Notes: generated from the sequence alone by a model not told the origin. DNA of 64,000 nt from CAZCZZ01 sp964503335 (GCA_964503335.1 CAZCZZ010000011.1:9638-73637); one strand, 5' to 3'. Shown: positions 1 through 8,368, counted from the first letter of the stretch. Made by a program: numbers and translations.

Positions 1-3000
1 GATGCCGTGCACAACCATTACGGGCCTGGCGATCTCGACATCTGGGAGTTCGACGGCGCATCGCTCGGCGGCGCGGGTGGGGGAATCTACTTCTACCAGG
101 ACACACAGAAGTGCTGCACCGTCTGGGGTCCGCGTCCGAACTTCGAGCGTCCGCAGGTGCGCAGCTTCATTAAAGATAGCTTCAAGCTGTGGCTCGATGA
201 ATATCGGATCGATGGCTTTCGCTGGGATTCGCCGCAAAACATCATCCGCGCGGGAACGAACGCGATTCCCGAAGGCTCGAACCTCGTGGTCGAGATCAAC
301 GGCCTCATCCACAGCAACTACCCGGGCCGCATCAGCGTGGGCGAGGATGCGGGCCTCAGGATCGGCTTCGACAGCGAGTGGCACGTGGCCTTCCACGACA
401 ACATCCTCGCGCAGCTCGTGGCAACGAATGACGCGGACCGCGACATCGGGTCGATGCTTTACTGGATCCAAGACGGTGGCGGACTCGCGCGCACGATATT
501 CACGGAAAACCACGACAAGGCAGGCGTCCTGAACAACGGTGTGCGCGTGCCGACCGCCGTCGATTTCGCTGATCCCGAAGGCCTCTACGCGCGCAGCATG
601 GCCGGGCTTGGCGCGGTGCTGACGTTTACGTCGCCCGGCATCCCGCTGATGTTCATGGGGCAGGAGATGCTGGAGACGAATGCGTTCAGCGACACGGTGG
701 CGCTCGACTGGGATCGCGCCAACGATCGCTTCCGCACCGCGTTGTTCTATCGCGATCTGATCCGGCTGCGCCGCAACCTGTCCAATGCGACGGCGGGCCT
801 GAAGGGTGCGAATGTGCAGGTGCTGCACCAGAACGATGGCGCGAAAGTGATGGCGTATCGCCGCTGGACGACAGGCGCGACCAGCGATGACGTGGTGGTC
901 GTCGTGAATATGTCGGCCACGAAGTTTACGAGCTACACGCTCGATTTCCCCGTCGGTGGTCGCTGGTACACGCACCTCAACACGGACTGGCGCTTGTACG
1001 GAACCGACTCAACACACTACGGGCCGACGTCCGTCGTTGCCTCCGGCGCCTCGCCGCAAGGCACCGTGCAGCTTGCGCCGTACAGCGCCTTGATCCTGTC
1101 GCGCGCCACGCCCCAGCTCTCGGACGCGGACGGCGACGCGATGCTCGACTCGTGGGAAACCGCCAACGGCCTGAACCCGGCGAACGCGAGCGACGCGACG
1201 GCGAATCCGGACGGCGATCTCTTCACGAACATCCAAGAGTACGAGCGCGGGTCGAAGCCGCTTGTGTTTGAGTTGGGCACCGATATTGACTCCCTGACGC
1301 TGGCGGGTTCGTTCAACGGCTGGAATGCCCAGCTCTCGAACATGAAGCTGACGACGAATTACGTGTGGACACTCATCCAGCCGCTTGAGTTCCAGTCCGA
1401 TTCCCGTTTCCGGTTTGTGGCCGACGGCACCTGGTCGAAGAGCTGGGGCGAGGTGAACCAGGAGGACTACATCGTCGAGATGAACGGCGTGGCGGAAGCC
1501 GATGCGTTCAGCGACATCTTCGTCGACGGCCTGATGCACGGTCTGTATCGCTTCACTTTCAACGAGACGAATCGCGCGTACAGCGTCTCGATCCTGCCCC
1601 CGCAGGACTCCGATGCCGACGGCATGCACGACGCGTGGGAGTCCTTCCATGGTCTGAGTCCCACGAACGCGTCCGATGGGTCGGCGAATCCGGATGGCGA
1701 CGGGTACTCGAATCTGCAGGAGTATCAGCGCGCGCTGGATCCGAAGGTGTCAAATCCGAAGGGGAGCGCGTACAGCCAGATGTCGGTCGCGGGCGACTTC
1801 ACCGGCTGGAATACGGCGGCGAGCAATATGCAACTCGTGGCGAACGGACTTTGGGAAACGACGCTGAACCTCACCAATGTGAATGGACTCGTCTTCAAGT
1901 TCGCCGCGGGGAGCTGGTCGAACAACTGGGGCGAGTTCGATCAGCCCGGTGTGACGCTGCCGCTGGTCGGGACAGCAGACGCGTTTGGCGGAGACATTGT
2001 TGTGGCCGGTGTGGTCAACGGACCGGTGCGTTTCCGCTTCGACGAGAACACCCGCGCGTACGAGATTCGTGTGATTCATCCGTCATCCAACAAGACCATG
2101 TGTCTCGCCGGCACATTGAACGGCTGGGAGCCGGGCTTGAACAACATGACCCTCGTCTCGAATGGCGTCTGGCAGTCGGTCGTGACCTTCTCGCAAGCCA
2201 CGGACGTCGAGTTCAAGTTCGCGGCGAACGGAACATGGAACGACAACTGGGGCGCGGTTACGCAGACGGTCTTTGAGACGCCGTTGAACGCGACGGGACT
2301 CGCCTTCGGTGCGAACATCCGGCTTACGGGACCTCTCAACGGCGACTACACGTTCCGCTTCACGGAATCGAACAAAGCGTATTCGGTCGATTTCACGCCG
2401 CGCTACACGTTCCCGACCGTGGGCATTTCGGGGTCGTTCAACGGCTGGAATGCGGCAGGTGGACCGATGAAGCTCGTCGACAACCACACATGGTCGATCA
2501 CCACCAACTTTGCGATTCCGACCGGTGTCGAATTTAAGTTCACCGCGAACGGCGCTTGGGCGGTGAACTGGGGCGACACGAACCAGGTCACACAGCTCGT
2601 GCCGCTGAGTGGTTCCGGTGACTTCGACGGTCCAAATGTGGCGATCCTCGGTCCGGTGGCTGGACAGTATCAGTTCACCTTCAACGACGAGACCCTCGCA
2701 TACAGCCTCAATCGATTGTCGTCGCCCGACGCCGACGGCGACGGCATGTCGGACGCCTGGGAAAGCCTGAACGGCCTGAACTTCACGAACGCCGGGGATG
2801 CGTCCACGGATCTCGACGGCGATGGTCTTTCAAACTTCGGCGAATACATGGCCGACACGCAGCCGACGAACGCCGCATCCGCCCTCCGCCTCCTGCGTGT
2901 GACCCCATCGGGAACGAATCTCGTCGTGTTGTGGTCCGGCGGCATCCTCGCCTCGCAAATCGTAGAGCGCGCGAGCACGCCCGCCGGCCCCTGGACCCCC

Positions 3001-3102
3001 GTCTTCACCTCGGTCCCCCCGACCACCATCACCAACCAATTCCCAACCCCCGCCACCCTGACCAACGCCTTCTTCCGCCTCCGCGCCATGCGAATTCCGT
3101 AG
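1..3102 (+). CDS. Secreted GH13 alpha-amylase/branching-type glycosidase with tandem starch-binding modules, 5'-truncated by the window
   Basis: The reading frame is open from base 1, so the start lies upstream. The first visible residues (DAVHNHYGP) match GH13 conserved region I. The likely nucleophile lies in GFRWDS (Asp near 226), the acid/base Glu in VGED (343-345), and the HD pair at 511-516. After the barrel and a beta C-domain come four repeats opening with a [S/T/D]xNGW-like motif (near 1303, 1780, 2100 and 2420). They resemble E-set glycogen-binding modules of the CBM48/CBM20 type. Three DxDGDGxxDxWE calcium-loop linkers lie near 1120, 1606 and 2728, and a short beta domain ends the protein. 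The enzyme probably acts outside the cytoplasm on alpha-glucans. Amylase, pullulanase and branching activity cannot be separated from this fragment. Confidence 0.85.
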   Translation, partial: DAVHNHYGPGDLDIWEFDGASLGGAGGGIYFYQDTQKCCTVWGPRPNFERPQVRSFIKDSFKLWLDEYRIDGFRWDSPQNIIRAGTNAIPEGSNLVVEINGLIHSNYPGRISVGEDAGLRIGFDSEWHVAFHDNILAQLVATNDADRDIGSMLYWIQDGGGLARTIFTENHDKAGVLNNGVRVPTAVDFADPEGLYARSMAGLGAVLTFTSPGIPLMFMGQEMLETNAFSDTVALDWDRANDRFRTALFYRDLIRLRRNLSNATAGLKGANVQVLHQNDGAKVMAYRRWTTGATSDDVVVVVNMSATKFTSYTLDFPVGGRWYTHLNTDWRLYGTDSTHYGPTSVVASGASPQGTVQLAPYSALILSRATPQLSDADGDAMLDSWETANGLNPANASDATANPDGDLFTNIQEYERGSKPLVFELGTDIDSLTLAGSFNGWNAQLSNMKLTTNYVWTLIQPLEFQSDSRFRFVADGTWSKSWGEVNQEDYIVEMNGVAEADAFSDIFVDGLMHGLYRFTFNETNRAYSVSILPPQDSDADGMHDAWESFHGLSPTNASDGSANPDGDGYSNLQEYQRALDPKVSNPKGSAYSQMSVAGDFTGWNTAASNMQLVANGLWETTLNLTNVNGLVFKFAAGSWSNNWGEFDQPGVTLPLVGTADAFGGDIVVAGVVNGPVRFRFDENTRAYEIRVIHPSSNKTMCLAGTLNGWEPGLNNMTLVSNGVWQSVVTFSQATDVEFKFAANGTWNDNWGAVTQTVFETPLNATGLAFGANIRLTGPLNGDYTFRFTESNKAYSVDFTPRYTFPTVGISGSFNGWNAAGGPMKLVDNHTWSITTNFAIPTGVEFKFTANGAWAVNWGDTNQVTQLVPLSGSGDFDGPNVAILGPVAGQYQFTFNDETLAYSLNRLSSPDADGDGMSDAWESLNGLNFTNAGDASTDLDGDGLSNFGEYMADTQPTNAASALRLLRVTPSGTNLVVLWSGGILASQIVERASTPAGPWTPVFTSVPPTTITNQFPTPATLTNAFFRLRAMRIP

Positions 3103-3146
3103 TGGAGCACGGAGCTACCGCGAGGTGAATCAGCGAAGACGAGTCG
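3101..3146 (+). repeat. Intergenic repeat, copy A
   Basis: This 46-base stretch begins at the stop codon of the GH13 gene. It matches 3601-3644 downstream of dgkA with few mismatches and a two-base indel. The shared core reads GCGAGGTGA-[A/T]-TCAGCGAAGAC. Both copies start at a stop codon, which suggests a mobile or transcript-end repeat rather than coding sequence. Confidence 0.6.
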
Positions 3147-3221
3147 ACCGTGGGCACCCTCTGGAACAAACGATGGACCGGCTCCTGTCCTCTGCATACC
3201 ATCGCCGAGTGCTAGGATGTC

Positions 3222-3599
3222 ATGAATAGACCATTCGAATTTACGGGACGTATTCGAAGCTTCAAATACGCGTTCATGGGCCTCTGGACCATGATCCAAT
3301 CCCAGCACAATGCATGGGTTCATGCCTTGGCGACGGTGGGTGTGGTTGGCGCGGGGTTCTTCTTCGGCGTCACGCGCGATGAATGGCTCTGGCTGATCCT
3401 CGCGATCATGGCCGTGTGGAGCGCCGAAGCGCTGAACACGGCATTCGAGTTCCTCGCCGACGTGACGAATCCGACGTTTCATCCGATGATCGGCAAAGCC
3501 AAGGACGTGGCCGCCGGCTCCGTGCTGATCGCCGCAATCGGAGCCGTAATCATCGGCATCCTGATCTTCGGCCCTTATGTGCTGGATATGGCGTCGTAA
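3222..3599 (+). CDS. dgkA: Diacylglycerol kinase / undecaprenol kinase
   Basis: A 125-residue integral membrane kinase of the DgkA family. It phosphorylates diacylglycerol or undecaprenol at the inner membrane, recycling lipid by-products or lipid carrier. The family signature is clear: a helix ending AEALNTAFEFLAD, then HPMIGKAKDVAAGSVL with the conserved Glu, Asn and Lys-Asp residues. Three transmembrane helices are visible (about 37-55, 58-76 and 98-118), and the length is typical. The ATG follows AGGA at a spacing of about five bases. It is flanked by the two intergenic repeat copies and appears monocistronic. Lipid specificity cannot be told from sequence. Confidence 0.9.
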   Translation: MNRPFEFTGRIRSFKYAFMGLWTMIQSQHNAWVHALATVGVVGAGFFFGVTRDEWLWLILAIMAVWSAEALNTAFEFLADVTNPTFHPMIGKAKDVAAGSVLIAAIGAVIIGILIFGPYVLDMAS

Positions 3600-3600
3600 T

Positions 3601-3664
3601 AGTAGCACCGAGCTATCGCGAGGTGATTCAGCGAAGACGCGTCGCAGTAGCTCCGCGCTCCAGT
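3601..3664 (+). repeat. Intergenic repeat, copy B, with imperfect terminal inverted repeats
   Basis: Bases 3601-3644 are the second copy of the element at 3101. Bases 3647-3664 (GTAGCTCCGCGCTCCAGT) are roughly the reverse complement of its left end. The unit could therefore fold as a hairpin, as small non-autonomous elements do. Copy A lacks a visible right-end inverted arm. Confidence 0.5.
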
Positions 3665-4168
3665 AAGAAGATGGGACGGGATTTCAGGCTCAGCGGGGTC
3701 CCGATTTGTGGTCGCATCGGCACCCATGCCGTTCAAATCCGCAAAGACCCCGATTGCCGAAATTCCGGAGGGTCAGGCTGCGCCAGCCCCTCCAGTTCCG
3801 CGTGCGGATTCCCGGAATCGCCGCCACGCATCGCGTTTTTGCGGCGTCGCCCGGCCAGAATGGGACGTCGCAATACCCTGCGTGCACGTCGCATTTCGCC
3901 AGAGGGACGCACCCGCGGCGTTGGGGTACGTCGCAGAACCATGGTGTCACCTGCTGACGCAAGCAGCGGGAAGCCTTCCTGCTGGGGGTTCCAAGGATTG
4001 GAAGGGTTGGGGCTTGGAGTTTCCCATCGTTGGAACTCTTGTGCTGACTCTTTCCATCCCTCTGGATCCGTGGCCTCCGTGGGTAAAACCCCGGGAATCG
4101 GGCGGGTCCCCCGGGGCGATCAGATTTTGCTCACGCGCTGCGCCAAACTTTCCTACACTCCGCGCGCG
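3603..4168. other. 569-base intergenic region between dgkA and argH
   Basis: No convincing gene. It holds repeat copy B, a pair of TTCCAA/TTGGAA palindromes near 3989-4034, and short overlapping frames with Pro/Arg/Ser-rich, low-complexity products. A TACACT element at 4154-4159 lies nine bases before the argH ATG and could be a -10 box giving an almost leaderless transcript. Confidence 0.6.
3989..4034. repeat. Paired TTCCAA..TTGGAA palindromes, copy 1
   Basis: TTCCAAGGATTGGAA at 3989-4003 is an imperfect palindrome. It is followed about 31 bases later by TTTCCCATCGTTGGAA. A degenerate third unit (TTTCCATCCCTCTGGA) begins at 4051. The same pairing with almost the same centre spacing occurs at 42238-42283. 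Confidence 0.5.
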
Positions 4169-5563
4169 ATGAAAAACAAAACGGGGAAGAAGACGACGAC
4201 CGTCGGCGTGGTGAATGACGATGTGTTGGCGTATACGGCGGGCAAGGACATTGAGTTGGACTTGAACCTGGTCGCGGCGGACTGCATTGGCTCCGCGGCA
4301 CATGTCACGATGCTGGGGCTTATGCCGGTCCGGCCCCCGATCTTCACGCCCGCGCAGCGCAAGCAGATCGTCGCGGAGCTGGGCCACATCATCAAGCGGC
4401 ACGCGGCGGGCAGATTTGAAATCACGATCGCGGACCAGGATGTCCATCTCGCCGTCGAGCGGACGCTTACGGAGAAGCTCGGGGACCTCGGCAAGAAGGT
4501 GCACACGGGCAGAAGCCGGAACGACCAGGTTGCTCTCGACCTCAGGCTCTATGCGAAGGAGCAGTTGCTCGATGCGATCGATGAAGCGTCGGCGGTCGCG
4601 TCCGCGCTGCTGCGCTTTGCGAAGACGCACGAGCGGGTGCCGATGGTGGGCCGGACGCACATGCAGACCGCGATGCCGAGTTCCGTGGGACTCTGGGCGT
4701 CGTCCTTTGCCGAGGGCTTGCTCGACGATCTCGATCTGCTGATCAGCGCCTATGAACTGAATGACCGGTCGCCGCTGGGCTCCGCGGCGAGCTATGGCGT
4801 GCCGCTGCCGATCGACCGGCAACTGGTGGCAGACCTGCTCGATCTCGCGGCGCCTTGTCACAACGTCCTCTACGCGAACAACGCGCGGGGCAAGATGGAG
4901 TCCATCATCCTGTCGGCCCTCAGCCAGGCGATGCTCACGCTCTCGCGGCTGGCGCAGGACTTGATGATTTTCACCATGCCGGAGTTCGGCTACTTCACGC
5001 TGCCGTCGGAGTTCTGCACGGGCAGCAGCATCATGCCGCAGAAGAAGAATCCGGACGTGCTGGAACTCCTGCGCGCCAAGACGTCGGCCGTCCACGCCGC
5101 GGCGTCGGCAGTGTTCGACCTCGTGAAGGGACTGCCGTCGGGCTACAACCGGGACCTGCAGGAAGCGAAGGCGTTCTTCATGGATGGCATCGCCACGACC
5201 CGGGCCACGCTGCGGATCATGACGCCGTTGATCGACGGCATGGGCGTTTGCGAAGAGAAGCTGCTCGCGGGCTTTACGCCGGACGTGTTTGCAACGGACC
5301 GGGCGCTTGAGCTCGTGGCGAAGGGTATGCCGTTCCGGGACGCGTATCACCATGTAAAGCAGCATCTCGAAGAGCTGCAGAACATGGATCCGCACCAGGC
5401 GATCGCGCGGAAGAAGCATCTGGGCGCGACGGGCGGGCTCAATTTCCGGATCCTCGAAGGACGGGTCAGGAACGCGGCGGGGTTTGCGTCCGGACGCCGG
5501 GCGTCGTATTACAAGGCGGTATCCAGTTTGCTTGGAATAACCTATCCCGTTGCGACGGAGTAG
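4169..5563 (+). CDS. argH: Argininosuccinate lyase
   Basis: A 464-residue lyase of the fumarase/aspartase superfamily. It splits argininosuccinate into arginine and fumarate, the last step of arginine synthesis. Signatures are KVHTGRSRNDQVALDLRLY in the N-terminal third and GSSIMPQKKNPDVLELLRAK carrying the catalytic serine loop. The ATG at 4169 is chosen because upstream codons of the open frame have no family similarity. There is no Shine-Dalgarno sequence, and a TACACT box nine bases upstream suggests a leaderless or short-leader mRNA. The N-terminus lacks the usual LWGGRF opening and instead starts with a Lys/Thr-rich stretch followed by DIELDLNLVAADCIGSAAH, so this is a divergent branch. 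No other arg gene is nearby. Confidence 0.9.
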   Translation: MKNKTGKKTTTVGVVNDDVLAYTAGKDIELDLNLVAADCIGSAAHVTMLGLMPVRPPIFTPAQRKQIVAELGHIIKRHAAGRFEITIADQDVHLAVERTLTEKLGDLGKKVHTGRSRNDQVALDLRLYAKEQLLDAIDEASAVASALLRFAKTHERVPMVGRTHMQTAMPSSVGLWASSFAEGLLDDLDLLISAYELNDRSPLGSAASYGVPLPIDRQLVADLLDLAAPCHNVLYANNARGKMESIILSALSQAMLTLSRLAQDLMIFTMPEFGYFTLPSEFCTGSSIMPQKKNPDVLELLRAKTSAVHAAASAVFDLVKGLPSGYNRDLQEAKAFFMDGIATTRATLRIMTPLIDGMGVCEEKLLAGFTPDVFATDRALELVAKGMPFRDAYHHVKQHLEELQNMDPHQAIARKKHLGATGGLNFRILEGRVRNAAGFASGRRASYYKAVSSLLGITYPVATE

Positions 5564-5570
5564 GGCGGTC

Positions 5571-5586
5571 CGGCACGATTCATGCA
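5571..5586 (+). promoter_or_regulatory. Candidate sigma-54 (-24/-12) promoter for the exeA-like operon
   Basis: CGGCACGATTCATGCA matches TGGCACG-N4-TTGCW except at the first base and one -12 base. GG and GC are 12 bases apart. It lies 50 bases before the exeA-like ATG. It is weaker than the other pilus-cluster promoters, but the context supports it. Confidence 0.5.
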
Positions 5587-5635
5587 GCGCGCATGGTGGT
5601 GATGACAGTTTTGCACGACGGGGAAAACGGCTCGA

Positions 5636-6445
5636 ATGTACTTTGAATTCTACGGCCTCAAGGAGGCCCCTTTCAATATCACGCCTGATCCGCGGTTTTT
5701 GTATTTCTCACCGCGGCATAAGGATGCATTCGATCACCTGATCTACGGCATCGAGCAGAAGAAGGGGTTCATCGAGCTCGTGGGCGAGGTGGGGTCGGGG
5801 AAGACCACGCTCTGCCGCGCCGTCCTCGCGAAGCTGCCAAAGAAGGTCCAGACCGCGCTGATCCTGAATCCGACGCTCTCCGACACCCAGCTCCTGCGGG
5901 CAATCCTCCACGACCTGGGCCTGACCGTCAAAGGGCGCGACCGGCTCGGCTACATCGAGCAATTGAACCAGTACCTGCTCTTCATGGAGAAGGAAGGCTT
6001 CACGGTCGCGGTCTTCATCGACGAAGCGCAGAACCTGCTGCCCGGCACGATGGAACAGATCCGGCTCCTGTCCAATCTCGAGACCGACCAGCACAAGCTC
6101 ATGCAGATCGTGCTCATCGGGCAGCCGGAGCTAGAGGAGCGCCTTGCGCGGACCGACCTTCGCCAGCTGCGGCAGCGGATTATCGTGCGCTGCAAACTTG
6201 AACCGTTGAATGAGATCGAGACCGGCGAGTACATCATGCATCGCCTCAGCGTGGCAGGCGTTGCGCCGGATGTCGCTTTCGACACCGAGGCCGTTCATCT
6301 TGTCTTTAAGCACGGACATGGGACGCCGCGTATCACGAATACGATTTGCGACAGGGCCATGCTGGCCGGCTATGTCGATGGATCGCGGATCATCAGGGCC
6401 ATTCACGTGAAGCGGGCCATCCAGGAAGTCGAGGTGAGCGCGTGA
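5636..6445 (+). CDS. ExeA/GspA-like AAA ATPase
   Basis: A 269-residue AAA-type ATPase. It opens with MYFEFYGLKEAPFNITPDP, the hallmark of the ExeA/GspA family that remodels peptidoglycan to place secretin complexes. Walker A is GEVGSGKTT (about residues 50-58) and Walker B is VAVFIDEAQ (about 124-132). RQLRQRI supplies a sensor/arginine-finger region. The family usually has a membrane-anchored C-terminal part. Here the protein stops after the ATPase module, and the partner role is probably taken by the next gene, which overlaps it by four bases (GTGA). Downstream genes are pilus and secretion functions, so a role in assembling the T4P/T2S envelope complex is likely. Confidence 0.8.
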   Translation: MYFEFYGLKEAPFNITPDPRFLYFSPRHKDAFDHLIYGIEQKKGFIELVGEVGSGKTTLCRAVLAKLPKKVQTALILNPTLSDTQLLRAILHDLGLTVKGRDRLGYIEQLNQYLLFMEKEGFTVAVFIDEAQNLLPGTMEQIRLLSNLETDQHKLMQIVLIGQPELEERLARTDLRQLRQRIIVRCKLEPLNEIETGEYIMHRLSVAGVAPDVAFDTEAVHLVFKHGHGTPRITNTICDRAMLAGYVDGSRIIRAIHVKRAIQEVEVSA

Positions 6446-7191
6446 GCTTGATTCAGGAAGCGCTGAAGAGGAAACAGGAAGAGCAGTTGAAGACAGGCAA
6501 GGCCGCGCCGCTTGCCGCGCCGCCACCCGCGGCACCGCCGCCGCTGGCGCCGCCACCGGCTGACCCCGACCCGGATTCCGGAACGGGCGCCAAGTTGATC
6601 GGCGTCTTTGTCATCCTGTTCCTTCTGCTCGGACTTGCGGCGGGACTTTTCTATCTCGCATTGCAGAAGAAGGGTTCCGTGCCGTCCATCGCCACGATGC
6701 TCGGCGGTGAAACGTCGCAAGAAGCGCAGGCCGCAGCGAAAGCGGAGCCACCCGCCCCCGCCGTGGCGAACGCGGCGTCGGAAGGCATTCAGTCCATCCA
6801 GCAACGGGTCCACGCCATGAAGGATGCCGTCACGGAGCACCAGAAGGATGTAGCGGAAGTCGAATCGGCGCAGACGCAGGCTCCGGCTCCAACGAAATCC
6901 GTAGCTTCGACGGGGCCTGCTGAGGCAGCAGACGCGTCCGGCGGTCAAGGGACGTCCGAAACGCCCGCGCCGCCGCGCCCGCCCTCCGCCAGTGGTTGGC
7001 CGAGGATCACGGTGAATGGCGTATTGGCCAATCCGAACCAGTTGAAGGCCGCGGCGATCATCAACCAGCGACTGATCACGGTGAATGAATCGGTTGAGGG
7101 CGCCTTGATCCTCGATATCCAGCCTTCCGGCGTGACCTTTGAGTTCAAAGGCGAACAGCGCTTTGTCGGGATGGGTCAGACGATCGAGTAA
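6442..7191 (+). CDS. GspB/PulB-like membrane accessory protein
   Basis: A 249-residue protein starting at the GTG that overlaps the upstream stop. It begins MSLIQEALKRKQEEQ, followed by an Ala/Pro-rich segment, one transmembrane helix (about residues 51-74), a long low-complexity periplasmic linker, and a C-terminal domain (WPRITVNGVLANPN.. to ..GEQRFVGMGQTIE). This topology and C-terminal fold match type II secretion GspB/PulB proteins. These partner with the GspA/ExeA ATPase to bind peptidoglycan and help the secretin assemble. Its translational coupling to the ATPase gene supports that pairing. No secretin gene is present in the window. The low-complexity linker makes the exact domain borders uncertain. 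Confidence 0.7.
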   Translation: MSLIQEALKRKQEEQLKTGKAAPLAAPPPAAPPPLAPPPADPDPDSGTGAKLIGVFVILFLLLGLAAGLFYLALQKKGSVPSIATMLGGETSQEAQAAAKAEPPAPAVANAASEGIQSIQQRVHAMKDAVTEHQKDVAEVESAQTQAPAPTKSVASTGPAEAADASGGQGTSETPAPPRPPSASGWPRITVNGVLANPNQLKAAAIINQRLITVNESVEGALILDIQPSGVTFEFKGEQRFVGMGQTIE

Positions 7192-7200
7192 CGCCAGCGG

Positions 7201-8040
7201 TTAGTTCGCCTGCTTCTCTGGCGACAGCATCTTGCGAATGCTCGCGAGCGTGTTGTCGTAGTCGCCGGGTCCCGCGATGTAGAAGTGGCAGCGGCGCTTC
7301 GTTACACGCTTCACGTCTTCCTGCAGATCCTTGTCCATGGGATTCAGCACGGCGACAAGGACATCCTGCCCCATCGTCTCAAAGGCGATCGCGCCGCGCT
7401 TCGCCATGAATTCCATCGGCAGGAGGTTCACGGTGTCCTTCACCACCTCAAAGCTCGAAAGCGGGATCACGGGCTTGTTGCTCGTGCGGGAGAGGTGACC
7501 GATCACGCGTTCGAGGCCTTTGAAATGGCGGTCGTGGAGGGCGTGCAGGACGGTGACCGGGACGTCGACGCGCTTCGAGGAACTCTCCGATAGATCCTGC
7601 ACAATGTGGCCGTAGTCCTCCTGACTGATCTGGCCCGCCTGCAGTAAATCCCACGCGAGGGAAATCTCCTGCGTGATGCCGGTGCTCTTTCGCGCTCCGC
7701 CCGCCTGTGCTTTCGGTTCGCTCGAAAGGGCGGGGGACTTCGCCAGCATTGTTTCCAGCTTGCTCTTCGCCTTGATCGCGTTGTCGTCCTTCGAGAGTAG
7801 TTTCAGTTTCTCGATCAGCGCCTGCGCGGCCTGCGTGTCGTGATCGTGCACGACGACGTCCGTCAGCCGTCCCAGGTACTCCGACGCGCGGGTCAGGTCA
7901 CCGAGTTTCTGGTAGGCATCCGCGAGGGTTTCAAGGGCAAGGCGGTCTGTGGGCATGACCTCCAGGATGCGCTCGAACGCGGCGATCGCGCTCCAGAGTT
8001 CTGATTCGCCCGTGGCCTGTGTCGCAGTGTTTGTTGCCAT
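7201..8040 (-). CDS. TPR plus stand-alone MshEN-type (GspE N-terminal) domain protein
   Basis: A 279-residue soluble protein. Residues about 10-90 form TPR-like helices (LWSAIAAFERILEVMP..DAYQKLGDL). Residues about 115-279 resemble the N-terminal MshEN/GspE_N domain of assembly ATPases: a helical half (SLAWDLLQAGQISQEDYGHIVQDL), then KPVIPLSSFEVVKDTVNLLPMEFM and VLVAVLNPMDKDLQEDVKR. Unlike PilB it has no ATPase core. MshEN domains can bind cyclic di-GMP or dock on the inner-membrane platform, so this may be a regulator or competitor of PilB. It is divergent from pilB and has its own sigma-54-like promoter. Its 3' end is convergent with the GspB-like gene. c-di-GMP binding is not certain from the residues seen. 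Confidence 0.7.
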   Translation of the reverse strand: MATNTATQATGESELWSAIAAFERILEVMPTDRLALETLADAYQKLGDLTRASEYLGRLTDVVVHDHDTQAAQALIEKLKLLSKDDNAIKAKSKLETMLAKSPALSSEPKAQAGGARKSTGITQEISLAWDLLQAGQISQEDYGHIVQDLSESSSKRVDVPVTVLHALHDRHFKGLERVIGHLSRTSNKPVIPLSSFEVVKDTVNLLPMEFMAKRGAIAFETMGQDVLVAVLNPMDKDLQEDVKRVTKRRCHFYIAGPGDYDNTLASIRKMLSPEKQAN

Positions 8041-8053
8041 AGTCTTGTCCCTA

Positions 8054-8070
8054 TCGGGTTGTACACCCGA
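8054..8070 (-). promoter_or_regulatory. Hairpin in the 5' leader of the TPR-MshEN mRNA
   Basis: TCGGGT-TGTAC-ACCCGA forms a perfect six-base-pair stem with a five-base loop. It lies between the predicted start of transcription and the ATG at 8040. It could stabilise the mRNA or modulate translation. There is no T-run, so it is not a terminator. Confidence 0.4.
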
Positions 8071-8082
8071 GGACTCATCTTA

Positions 8083-8098
8083 TGCACGTTCCATGCCA
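8083..8098 (-). promoter_or_regulatory. Sigma-54 promoter for the TPR-MshEN gene
   Basis: On the minus strand the sequence reads TGGCATGGAACGTGCA. It fits TGGCAYG-N4-TTGCW with one mismatch at the first base of the -12 element, and GG-to-GC spacing is exactly 12. Predicted initiation is near 8072, leaving a leader of about 32 bases. Confidence 0.65.
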
Positions 8099-8320
8099 GA
8101 CGAGCGATGGCGCAGGTTGATGCATCGCTTTACGCAAAACAGCGATCGGAATCCCGCGTCCCTGACACCGACACGCGCCCCAAGCCCGATCTGCGCGGCT
8201 TTGCTGCGTCACACAATTCTGCACTTTGCTAAGGCACATTCTCAATTCTTGGACATTCTTGCACAGCCGCGCGGGCCTTGAAGCGTCCTACTGCGCCCTT
8301 TCCATGGCTCACGGACGGCG

Positions 8321-8336
8321 TGGCACCGTTCTTGCT
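8321..8336 (+). promoter_or_regulatory. Sigma-54 promoter for the pilB operon
   Basis: TGGCACCGTTCTTGCT is a near-perfect -24/-12 element (TGGCAC, exact spacing, TTGCT). Predicted initiation near 8347 lies downstream of an in-frame ATG at 8339. That ATG therefore cannot be the translation start, which supports the ATG at 8369. Confidence 0.75.
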
Positions 8337-8368
8337 GAATGGTTTGCGAGACGGAGGATCAGGCCCGA

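Larger units (their letters stand above)
8041..8368. other. 328-base divergent regulatory region between the TPR-MshEN gene and pilB
   Basis: It carries outward-facing sigma-54-type promoters on both strands (8083-8098 minus, 8321-8336 plus) and a short hairpin at 8054-8070. No exact copy of the pilin-type GTCAAsCGTTTGAC palindrome was found in it. Confidence 0.7.

Noticed and set aside
3708..4172. 154-codon frame in the dgkA-argH gap
   Set aside because: No ribosome site, low-complexity product, overlaps the palindromic repeats and the argH start.
3947..5419. 490-codon minus-strand frame opposite argH
   Set aside because: Antisense to a certain enzyme gene, with an Arg/Gln-rich composition typical of shadow frames.
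8250..8263. TGGACATTCTTGCA as another sigma-54 promoter
   Set aside because: GG-to-GC spacing is two bases too short, a defect that normally abolishes sigma-54 function. A near-perfect element lies 71 bases downstream.
8339..8368. Earlier ATG start for pilB
   Set aside because: It lies upstream of the transcript start predicted from the sigma-54 element and lacks a Shine-Dalgarno sequence. ATG 8369 has GGAGG upstream.
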